Assembly: GCA_000697335.1 (NCBI GenBank)
Contig: JNEM01016068.1
Location: 1 to 30,968 of the forward strand
Direction of reading: 5' to 3'
DNA length: 30,968 nt
Origin: Conidiobolus incongruus B7586
Taxonomy: Eukaryota > Entomophthoromycota > Entomophthoromycetes > Entomophthorales > Conidiobolaceae
Shown one piece after another: positions 22,016 through 30,968 of the stretch. A program made the position numbers and the translations under genes. A model generated the notes under the pieces. It saw only the letters and a list, made by a program, of their open reading frames with translations. It was not told where the DNA came from and did no database searches. Position 1 is the stretch's first letter, and the number at the start of each line of letters is the position of its first letter.

Positions 22016-23334
22016 TTAGTGTAGAAATTAAGTAATGGCACAATTTTAAAATTAAAATTAAACAAATAAATTAATAAATAATATATAAAAATTAATGAAT
22101 AATATAAAATTAATAGCCTCCTTTATTATTAATAACTCTTTTCTATACCTTTAGTAAGTTTCTAATACTTAAAAAACAGTTCTTTTTATTAAAGACTGAA
22201 ATTTGATGTTTTATAAACTAATTTAATTTATTTGCAGGAATTTTTTTTCCTGCAAGCTATTTTTTTAATTGTCTAAAACAATTATAATCACATAGATTAT
22301 AATCAGGTGAATATACTAGATGTGGTAACTCCCTCCAATTTTTTTTATATAAAAAATTTTTTACAGCTTTAGCTTTATGTATTTTGCAATTATCATGCAA
22401 AATAATAGGTGTCTTTAATTTATATTGAGAACACCATTTAAAAATTGTTTTATTTAAAAAAGTAATATATAACTTACTATTGATTGATTTTCCTTGAGGT
22501 ATTAAATAAAAAAACTATATACCATTATAATCCATTACAATAATTAACATTCACTTATATTTAAAGTGCTTATTCATTGGAATTTGTAAAGGGGATTGAT
22601 TTAGCTTAACCCAACATCTTGTTTTATTTTTAGGTAAAGGATTATATAAAGGAATCTAAGATTCGTTAATTATAAGTATTCATTGTAAAAACCTTTGTTT
22701 TTGGTTATACCTTAATAAGTTTAGTTTAGCTATAGCTACTCTAGTTTTCTTTTAGGTTTCTGTTAAATTATAAGGTATCCATTTTGTATTTTTATTAATT
22801 AATCCAAGTTTAAACTTAAGTAAATATAACATGCTTGTATAATTAATATTAAATTGCTTTGATAATTCTCTAGCAAAAATAAAAGGGTATTTCTTAATAT
22901 ATTTTTTTACTTTATTGGTAAGTAAAAAAGTGACAGTAGAAATTAGTCTTTTAGATTTTGGTAAATTTTGAATAGTGTCCCTTCTAGCTTTAAAATCACA
23001 AATCTAGTGATATATGGTAGTTTTAGATAAAGCACCATCTCTATAAGTTGTTTGCAAGTTTTAGATGATTTTAGAGGGTTTATAGTTAAGTTTTAAAGAT
23101 ACAAAAATAAAAGCCTTTTGATAATCACAATCTAGTTTAAGCATGATTAAATTTAAGTGTAAATTTTAAAATCAAAATATTTTAATAAAAAAATAATTAA
23201 AATTGAATATATATATATAGTTTGAAAATATTTATTTTCCTATATATTTTATATATATATAATCTTTCAAAACATATAATATGTTTGAAAGATCAGAAAT
23301 TAAAAAATTTGCCATTTCTTAATTTCCATACTAA
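22016..23334 (-). mobile_element. Mariner copy C (DD34D family), nearly full length
   Basis: A 1.32-kb element, the usual mariner size. The TIRs are TTAGTGTAGAAATTAAGTAA on the left and, read inward from the right, TTAGTATGGAAATTAAGAAA. TA dinucleotides flank both ends (22014-22015 and 23335-23336). The transposase frame fills the minus strand from 23144 to 22110. This is the least AT-shifted of the three copies here and so the youngest or least mutated. No relic of a second gene is present. Confidence 0.9.
22110..23144 (-). pseudogene. Mariner transposase, 344 codons with ten internal stops and no frameshift
   Basis: From ATG 23144-23142 to TAA 22112-22110 the frame is exactly 345 codons, the usual mariner length. 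The N-terminal helix-turn-helix region is at about 10-70 (ALSKTTIYH then ICDFKARRDTIQNLPKSKRLIS, 38-69). The first catalytic Asp position reads Asn160 (IINES where the family has GDE). The second Asp is D251 (ILHDNCKIHKA) and the third D286 (YSPDYNLCDYNCF), separated by 34 residues, the DD34D spacing that defines mariner. Internal stops fall at codons 28, 47, 131, 155, 163, 198, 210, 296, 309 and 334. Most sit where Trp or Gln is expected (for example codon 163 before IPLYNP, codon 155 before ILII). Each stop is one C-to-T or G-to-A change from sense, as is D160N. It cannot encode active transposase. Confidence 0.9.
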
Positions 23335-23701
23335 TAAATTAGAACTCAAGAATTATTAAAATTTGAAAGACAAATTTGATAAAAAAAATAGGATAATTTG
23401 AATATTTACTATATAGTATATAAATTTTTTAATTATTTTACACTGTTAAATTATAAAACTATATGAAGAATAATTAAATATCGCAATTTTTATATAATAT
23501 GTTTTTTATTTTGTAGGTGGATGTATTATATATAATAATACTAAGAAAAATGTTTTTGAAAAATATATGTTAGGATGGAGGGATTGAGTGAGGTAAAGAT
23601 AATGATGGAGGAGAATATTGATGGGAAGGAGGTTGAATAATTAGACGGGGTGGATTAATTGTGAATATGCACACATTGTAAGCAAATATTAAAATAGATG
23701 C
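23335..23701 (-). other. 3' flank of the PH-domain gene
   Basis: The first part is AT-rich. The 23570-23660 part is strongly purine-rich on plus (GGATGGAGGGATTGAGTGAG and similar), so the 3' untranslated region of the minus-strand PH gene would be pyrimidine-rich, just after its stop codon. No gene is seen. Confidence 0.5.
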
Positions 23702-26341
23702 TTAATCTTTGGTGGTGGTAGAGCGCTTCATCCATGTAAACTTGTGACTGAGATTCAGTTTGGATACTTTGATCTTAACTTCGTTGTCTCTGCCGTTGGC
23801 GATATGGGGTTGGCCAAAGTTTCCGACACCCATGCCAGATGAAATGGTCCTGTTGTCGTTGGGCATCATAGCCATTTGGTGGTTTTGGATGCGTTGAGTG
23901 TTGTTGGGATCAAAATGAGGCTCACGTTCATCACCGATGATTCCTAAGCTTTCACCCATTTCAGGATATCCAATGGAGATGGAGCTCCTGCTTAAATGAG
24001 GAGGTGAAAGAGGAGAATTGGAAATGGTAAGCTTGATCTCTTGGAACTCTTCGATCTCAGGTAAATGCTTGACTGATTTTGAGTCTTCATCGTGCACAGA
24101 GATATCATTATCAACGTCATCATAAGTATTTGACCTGGCATGGCCTTCATGAATACCAACTCGGGAAGAGCTGGGAGATGCTGTGGACATTGCAGGGGAA
24201 GAGACATTGTTATTCTTGTTTCTTGATCTCAAAAACTTACTGAAACGGTAATTGGATGAAGAATAGCCATTGGATGATTCTGTAGGGATTTGGTTTGACT
24301 CAATACCATAAACTCCGGAATTGGGACGATTATAAGTGGTTCTAGCTTCGCTATCGCTAAAAGCAACATTATCTTCTGGATCTTCGGATTTTTTGGATTT
24401 ATTACCCTTGAACCATCCTTTTTTACCAATTTTACTCCATATGGAACTAGTTGTAACTCTTGATAACATCGATTTGCTATCACGATTTCGACTATCTTCA
24501 TTGGCTTGAAATTCGAGGAATTCCTCATGCTTTTTGACTTCGCAACCAGCAATATTTTCTAAAGCATATTTCCAATCTAGAAACTCGCTCTCAGTTTCCA
24601 CAAATAGCTTTTCAACCGCTCTTTGACCTCCTTTGACCTGTTGAATGAGTCCACCTAGCCTAATGGGTAAAGATTTGGCTGAAGACACAAAACTCTTGAA
24701 ATCAGCACTTGCTGCCTTTTTGGCGCTGCGGCCATCGCTACCCTTTCCTTTGGACGTCTTACCTTTGAGATATTGAGGAGTGCGTGGAGGGCCAAAAAGG
24801 TCATCATGATCCATGTTGCTCGAGTCCTGCTCGTCGACAATAATAAAATAGTAACGATCATTACGGTGGTAGTACGTAACTCTGGCTGCAATGAGCGAAA
24901 TCAATTGATGCCCCTGATTATTAGGCTTGTCGAATCTATCCGATCTATAACATGTCAAACCTTTACCACGTAACACGAAGTACCTGGGACGATAACTGTT
25001 AGTAACCATCATCTTTCTGAACATGAAGCCCGCTTTGATACGGTGATTTGGTCTCTGCAGAGAAGGCTTTGGCATGCTCGTATCATCCTGAGTAGATACC
25101 TCTACGATGGAGGATGGTCTTCCAGAATCGGTATCAGTTTCTATTTCATCTTCTTCGGTGACGTGACTGGTAGTTGGAACAAGCTTTGGATGAGCAGCAT
25201 GTGAAACATTGCAATGGTCGCTTAGCTCTTTGTGGAGAGTGATGAGAATCCTGCGCCAGTGATCGATTTCCACGGCGTCATCGGCTTTGAGCCACCAGCA
25301 CTTAGTACTAGTGCCAAATTTAAGTACTAAACAAGTTTCATTATTTGGATTTCCGCTGAATCCGGCGGAGGTCTCTTGAACAACGAAAGGCTTGGAGAGA
25401 TCGGCAGATGCAGTGGGACTTGGGTCGGATTGCTTTGCAGAGTACCACAGGATCCTTCCCTGAAGTACAAACCACCTTTTTTTCCAAACTGGGTGAAGCC
25501 CGCCGGATAGTTTATTGAGCTCACCTTCAGCATAATGGTGGTGGTACAGTTCTTTGGGGAGATAAACAAAGTGATCAATGTTTTGAAGTTCTATAATATC
25601 ACCGTTATTCAAGGGGTAGGAATCAATTCTTTGAAAAGTATCTAGCCAGTGACCAGCTCCGTGCCAAAATAAACCAAATCGATTCCGTACATCGGTGCTA
25701 GGATTAGGAGAACTCGGCGGTGATTGTGATTGATGCCCAAGGTCGGGAAAAAATGGATCATCTGCTGCAGAAACAGGAACACCGTACACTGAATGTCGTT
25801 TCAAGCCGCCCTCTGTATTTTCTGTACTAAGCTGAGTTACTGAAGAGTGTGACTTACTTGTGGAATCTACTTTAATATTGCACTTCATCATGCAAAGATC
25901 TCGCGCTTGACCAACTGTTATACATTTGGGTAGAGTAATTGTATTCCACAAATCTTTAGCAACATAGCGAACCCTAAGTTGAATGGATGTGGGATCTCCA
26001 CTCAGTGCTCGACTGTGGGGAGGCCGAGTATGCGTTGAGGGAATTGGCTGAGAGGACGTAATGCTATGAGCAGAGTCTACGGAAAGGGGACGACTGAGCG
26101 CTTTGAGACTCACATCACCCTTCGCATTCATTAAATCTTTATGAGAGGTTGGATCGGAATAAAGGTCATGTTCTCTGGGGGGAGGTAAGCACTGAGATAA
26201 ATGTTCCATGAGGGAAGATTGATCAATTGAATCTGGTGTTGATGGTCCTTGAGAGTGAGTAGTACTCGGAGAGTCTATTATCATAAGATTAACAAATTTT
26301 TTTGCAGGCTGGTTAGTTTTATTGATGACAGGGGCAGACAT
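23702..26341 (-). CDS. RA/ubiquitin-like plus double PH-domain signalling adaptor, 879 aa
   Basis: An intact frame from ATG 26341-26339 to TAA 23704-23702. Order: a Ser/Pro-rich disordered N-terminus (1-115); an RA- or ubiquitin-like fold split by a low-complexity insert (IQLRVRYVAKDLWNTITLP at 120-138 and FGLFWHGAGHWLD ... YPLNNGDIIELQ at 222-253); PH1 at about 270-373 (AEGELNKLSGGLHPVWKKRW, with the closing Trp at 362 in HWRRIL); an acidic linker; PH2 at about 435-600 (KAGFMFRKMMVTNSYRPRYF), whose core is interrupted by a basic loop of about 70 residues (505-575) before its closing Trp590 (FLDWKYAL); and a disordered Ser/Asn-rich tail ending in a basic KRSTTTKD. There is no membrane segment or catalytic domain. 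Such proteins bind phosphoinositides and small GTPases at membranes. The exact partner is not evident, and RA versus ubiquitin-like is uncertain. GC content is far above the flanks, consistent with purifying selection. Confidence 0.88.
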   Translation of the reverse strand: MSAPVINKTNQPAKKFVNLMIIDSPSTTHSQGPSTPDSIDQSSLMEHLSQCLPPPREHDLYSDPTSHKDLMNAKGDVSLKALSRPLSVDSAHSITSSQPIPSTHTRPPHSRALSGDPTSIQLRVRYVAKDLWNTITLPKCITVGQARDLCMMKCNIKVDSTSKSHSSVTQLSTENTEGGLKRHSVYGVPVSAADDPFFPDLGHQSQSPPSSPNPSTDVRNRFGLFWHGAGHWLDTFQRIDSYPLNNGDIIELQNIDHFVYLPKELYHHHYAEGELNKLSGGLHPVWKKRWFVLQGRILWYSAKQSDPSPTASADLSKPFVVQETSAGFSGNPNNETCLVLKFGTSTKCWWLKADDAVEIDHWRRILITLHKELSDHCNVSHAAHPKLVPTTSHVTEEDEIETDTDSGRPSSIVEVSTQDDTSMPKPSLQRPNHRIKAGFMFRKMMVTNSYRPRYFVLRGKGLTCYRSDRFDKPNNQGHQLISLIAARVTYYHRNDRYYFIIVDEQDSSNMDHDDLFGPPRTPQYLKGKTSKGKGSDGRSAKKAASADFKSFVSSAKSLPIRLGGLIQQVKGGQRAVEKLFVETESEFLDWKYALENIAGCEVKKHEEFLEFQANEDSRNRDSKSMLSRVTTSSIWSKIGKKGWFKGNKSKKSEDPEDNVAFSDSEARTTYNRPNSGVYGIESNQIPTESSNGYSSSNYRFSKFLRSRNKNNNVSSPAMSTASPSSSRVGIHEGHARSNTYDDVDNDISVHDEDSKSVKHLPEIEEFQEIKLTISNSPLSPPHLSRSSISIGYPEMGESLGIIGDEREPHFDPNNTQRIQNHQMAMMPNDNRTISSGMGVGNFGQPHIANGRDNEVKIKVSKLNLSHKFTWMKRSTTTKD

Positions 26342-29300
26342 TTGAAGACTAGTATCTTTTATTAATATTATTCATTAAGCTGATTAATTATAAGTTACAA
26401 TGAAAATATGGATGCAAATGATCCACAAGAGTGTTTTAAATTAATATTACAAAGTTAACAATGACCTTAATCCAGAAATTCAACAATAGTATAAGAATCA
26501 ACGTTTTATTTATAGTAGAACCGTTACTAATTAAAGTTGAATAATCCTCCTAATACGGGTAGGAGAATTTCAGGGGCCGCTCTAGTTAATTGATTGATAT
26601 TGGATAAAATAGCGTGGGGGAAATTTATTTCACCATTCAGATCCTAATAAAAAATTTGCATCTCAAATAATTGAAATTTAGTTAAATTGACTCTTTATTA
26701 TGTAAATAATAAATCAAAAAATTATAGATAGTTATAAAGATCAATTTAAATATCACTAAAAATCATAATAAATATATCTTACACGCATTATTAATACTAT
26801 TTAATCTTTCATACTCAAATTCTTATGATTATTAGAGCATTTCTGTAAAATATTATAAACTTATTCAAGTTTAGTAAAATAAAATATAGTTTAAATTCAG
26901 ATTAGGATATATTTCAAGTTGTATATTGTTAATCAGGCTAGTATGGAACTAACTGTTTGTCTTTTTTGAATAAATGTTATATTTATATTGTAAATTTTAA
27001 ATAATATCACTAACTATGAAAACTGTTAATATATATATATATATATATATTTGAAATATAAACTATGGTGATCATTGTATAATATTATATATAAAAATGT
27101 TCATTTCTATATAAGGGACTTTCTTGATCCGATGTTTACAGTATTTAATATTTGATAATATTCAAGTATTGTAATGAAATGATTTCATTAGAATCAAACA
27201 TGTATAATTATAGTGTAATATACCCATTCAAAAATCAATTATAAACTTGAAAAATACACTATTATATAATCAATATGAAATTATAACTAGTTAATGATTT
27301 ATTAATATATTCATAAATTTCACTTTTATCAAAGTAATGGAACAAGATATAATTTATGTCAATGTTAACTAATATAATTTTTGAAAATAGGTATTACCAT
27401 TAAAAGTAAAAATTTGAATAAATTTCATAGATCAAATTATAACTTGATTTTAAATTGTGGAAATAAATATTTAGAATAAGATACAAATAAAATATTGGAA
27501 ATATAATAAAATATCATCGAATATCAATTTATTTAATCAAATTCAAACTAATAATTTTTGAATAATGAAATATATCTATATAATAACTACTAATAAATTG
27601 ATTGAACAATCATTAATATGATATTTAAAACAATTGAGTCATTCTAATTGATTGATATTTTGTGATTTAATATTTCAAAATTTTCCTAAATACTGCAACT
27701 ACAAAAGAAGATTTTTTAGCTAACCTTATTTTGTCTATATACATTATTTACTTGCTTTATTGGCTGATACTGGATCAATTTTCGAATAATTCAAATGTTG
27801 GAAACTGAGTAGTCGGATCTCTCCTCCCCCTATACTTATAACTTGATTGACTGTGTTAGGGGGAGAGGTCGAATACCCTATTTTTATTAATTTTTTACCA
27901 AGGTATAATTATTTGATTTAATTCATAATATCCTTAATTATATCATACTTTCAATATACAATTTATGAGTTAATTGTTATATTTGACTCATAACTGCTAT
28001 AATAATGTCTCTAATTTTTGAAATATAAAACAATGATAAAAGAAGACTTATCTAGATAAAAACTAAACCAACTATATGCGTATAAAAAACTAAGTGCAGT
28101 TAAGACATTAAAATAATACTAAAATACTTGCATTAAGATAATTCCGAATCTTCAAAGATAGATATCCGATAAGAATTTGAAAAAGATTTAAGTATTCAAT
28201 ATGTAAACAATAAAACTTAACTTGATTGGATAATTTCAAATGTTTGACAATTCAAAAAAAAAATTAAAAAAATTTGAATTTTAAAATAACTTATTAAAAG
28301 TATTAGAGATTGAATAATTTCAGATGATTTTTGTATTCTAGAATATCAATTATAACCCCAAAATCAATTTGCATTTCAAAGAATATACCACAATAAAAAT
28401 CAAGTAAAATTTATTGTCTATCAGGATAACACAAATGTAAAAATATCACTATAAAGACGAATGGGGGCAGATTACTTAGTTTTCAAAAGTATATATACAC
28501 ACTCAAAGTCTATACAGAGTGGAGTTCTCTAGGGATAAAAGAAGAGTATGTGATACTAGAGTATATTGAGTCTTTATTAAGGGTTAAAATCGATTGGATT
28601 ACTTTTTAATCTTATTTTCCAACACTTTTTGACCAATCATTCACCAAAAATTATCTCCTTTTTGTTTTCAAAAAACATCATAATGTGAAGTTGATATAGA
28701 ATTAATATTTATTTTACTGGTTCTGATATTTATTCTGGGGTTTGAAAAATTTGTGGGGATCGAAATTGTTAATGATTAATTGCGATGATCTCATTAACAT
28801 TCTTATATCAGGATAAATTTAATTGCTAAATAATTTAGTATGAGATCCCTTCAGATATATCTAATTTTAGTATTTTATTAAGTATTCATATATATTTTTT
28901 GTATTATATACCTTGAAAAAGATTATAATAAAAAGGCTGATTATTAAATAGTATTGAGTATTATATGCAACCCTTCTAACAAAAGACATTAAAATCTTTG
29001 ATTTTTTAAAATTTACCCGATATTCATTTTAGAAAGAAATATGTTTTAAATTCCTTACATCTAAAAAGGCATCCCTTAAATTGATCGTTGGGTTGTATTA
29101 AGCATTTTATTTCTTTGAATCAAATAAATACATTCAATATCTTAATCTTATTCAAATTGAAATATAATATATATATTATGAATATTATTGATTAATTGGT
29201 TAGGTTGCTCTCGTAGTATATTTAAAATTTCAATAGCTAATCAAATAACTCAATGTTATCAAATAATCAAATACTATTAATATTTTCTGAAATTAGGGTA

Positions 29301-30968
29301 TTGAAAAGTTTATAAATTACCATAGTAATACAACCATCCATATCATATCTCGATTAAAATGTGAAATTTTTCAAACCCGAATCCTTTATAGCTCAAATAT
29401 TTTGGATATCAAATAATCAATTGATTCCTGAATAAGGACAATTAAATTTTGCAATGTGATATTGATCCATATTAAAAGGGTTTGGATATATTTTTGATTC
29501 CTCCACATTATTTCAAAATTCCCCTTTTATTAACCTTTTAATCACTTCTAATTATCGTTTTAGTAATATTAATTTTTACCTTTTTTAATTATATTGGCAA
29601 ATCTTCAAAAAATATATTATGATGATACAGTAATTTGGCTAAATCAGCAATATTAAATAATGAGATTGATGTTAAATTGTAGCGCTAGTAACAAATACTT
29701 AATCATTTTTCAATATAATCATTCTAAGTCATAATGGTCATAATTATATTGAATCTTTTACTTTAATATATTGAAGAGGTTCATCCTATTCATACATTTT
29801 TTTTTGTTTACAAATTTTAGTTACAGATTTGTAATTTTTGTATCTGATTAAAATTTTTTTATATTTTGTGACTTATTAAAATTTTGATTAGAATAAGAAT
29901 ATAGATTATAGTATTATTTATGTATAGCTATTTTGTAAATTGATTATAATTTTACGCTTGATGTTATTAATTGAATTTAATAAAATTTGTTTTATGATCT
30001 AAATCAATAAGTAATATACCATATAAGCTTTGCTGAAACAATTATTATATTTATATTAAACGACTTTATTTATCTATAATTCTAAAATAATTATTGATTA
30101 ATACTCACAATCTTCACTGATTTGAATAATACGATGCATATCATAATCAAAGTAATAAAATTAATAAATAAATAGTGATAAAATATACTATGCTTAAAGT
30201 ATTACGACTAATTTATTAATGAAAATTATCTGTGATAAATATAACAATATATAGGGTGCTAATAATATTAAATAGAACTTTATATATTCTACTAGCCAGG
30301 ATATTTAATTAAATAAGAATCATAATAGGTTTAAAGTTAAATATGTAATATATAAGTTTCAATTAATATATCGCTAACTGATACTATTGTCATTTTTGAA
30401 ATTTTATAATTAAATTATTTACAAATAAATCATAACATAATAACTATAATAGTAATATATATTAAAAAAATTAATTAATATTGATTTCTAACTATATCTT
30501 AGTTTAACTTAATACTTATGAATTTTAGAAATATAATTATTATATTAAAATTTGAAGAAGTTATAATAAATTAAGTTAACTTTAATATATTATTAAGGTT
30601 CATAAATAGTTTTCTAATAAAGTAAACTATTTATTATATATAATAATAAAGTTTATTTTAACTAATTTTAATTTAAGTAAAAAATTAAAATCTTATAAAA
30701 TTTCTATATTTTAATTTATTATATGATTTAGTTTTTGATTTTTAAGTTAATTAAGAAAAATCTAAAATTCTTAAAAAAAAAGGCTTTATTTTTAATAAAT
30801 AAAAGATCAATTTAATTCTTATATTATGAAGTAATTATAAAATAATATTTTTGAATTTAATATCATTAAATTCAATATTATTAGATTTATCATAAAATAA
30901 TTGATATTTTAGATTTGAATTAAATTTTAATAAAATAAGTTTAATATCAAATTATTTTTATAAACTAA
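26342..30968. other. Long AT-rich intergenic region without a supportable gene
   Basis: About 4.6 kb. The left edge should hold the promoter of the PH-domain gene. A slightly GC-richer patch at 26541-26640 contains a small hairpin (CTCCTA, 7-nt loop, TAGGAG at 26547-26565). A (TA)n run lies near 27025-27051. A strong C/G hairpin is at 27824-27865, and a patch at about 28460-28770 is less AT-rich but has no usable frame. The last 600 bp is extremely AT-rich with an 11-bp-stem hairpin at 30851-30875. I found no tRNA-like cloverleaf or transposase. Confidence 0.55.
27824..27865. other. C-rich/G-rich hairpin in AT-rich intergenic DNA
   Basis: CTCCCCCTA (27824-27832) pairs exactly with TAGGGGGAG (27857-27865) across a 24-nt loop. 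With a 3-nt bulge the stem extends outward through CTCT/AGAG and partly further (GTCGGAT versus GTCGAAT). It is conspicuous because the flanks are nearly free of G and C runs. Its function is unknown: it could be a structured RNA end, a terminator-like stem or the relic of a TIR element. Confidence 0.6.

Noticed and set aside
22110-23144. Reading the in-frame stops of mariner copy C as a reassigned genetic code
   Set aside because: All three stop codons would need reassignment, while the intact host genes in the window end at ordinary stops and contain none internally.
23992-25578. Several open frames of 66-107 codons in other frames within the PH-domain gene
   Set aside because: Shadow frames created by the relatively GC-rich coding sequence; no independent start context or domain.
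27860-27882. GGTCGAATACC considered as a tRNA T-arm
   Set aside because: The T-loop is not of the TTCRANY form, and no D-arm, anticodon arm or acceptor stem can be folded around it.

Overview
The window looks like nuclear DNA of an early-diverging fungus. It has a few genes of ordinary composition (roughly 35-50% GC by eye) in very long, extremely AT-rich intergenic DNA (mostly about 15-25% GC). Fungal affinity is inferred from an NDUFAF5-type complex I assembly gene, a double PH-domain protein, small intronless genes, and a tandem family of rhodopsin-like seven-helix receptors. Such receptors are rare in fungi but expanded in Entomophthoromycotina such as Conidiobolus, which also has very AT-rich DNA. 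The genus is a guess from memory of such genomes, not something the sequence proves.

Layout. 1-651 (minus): N-terminal 217 codons of the NDUFAF5-like hydroxylase, cut by the window edge. 1.7-17.5 kb: a receptor cluster, all on the minus strand. It holds a recently dead copy (1667-2610), an old decayed copy (about 4345-4990), and two intact paralogues of 297 and 305 codons (14692-15585, 16564-17481). Between the dead and live copies lie an unassigned decayed coding-like island (5.04-6.14 kb), a long AT desert, a short dispersed repeat (about 9.13-9.49 kb) next to a mariner-type end, and a broken Ty3/Gypsy-like LTR element about 2.9 kb long (9898-12782, minus).

18.75-23.33 kb is a mariner (DD34D) graveyard. 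An old copy is split by a second copy in opposite orientation, which itself carries an insertion of about 390 bp. A third copy (22016-23334) keeps a 344-codon reading frame with ten internal stops and no frameshift. Every one of those stops can be explained by a single C-to-T or G-to-A change. 23702-26341 (minus) is an intact 879-codon protein with an RA/ubiquitin-like region and two PH domains. The last 4.6 kb has no gene I can support, but holds a conspicuous C-rich/G-rich hairpin near 27.8 kb.

The genes do not form a pathway. The biologically interesting unit is the receptor cluster: its cytoplasmic loop 3 is strongly conserved and its extracellular side diverges, the pattern expected of a birth-and-death chemosensory-type family feeding one G-protein interface. 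A second theme is the transition-dominated decay of the transposons, which resembles repeat-induced point mutation.
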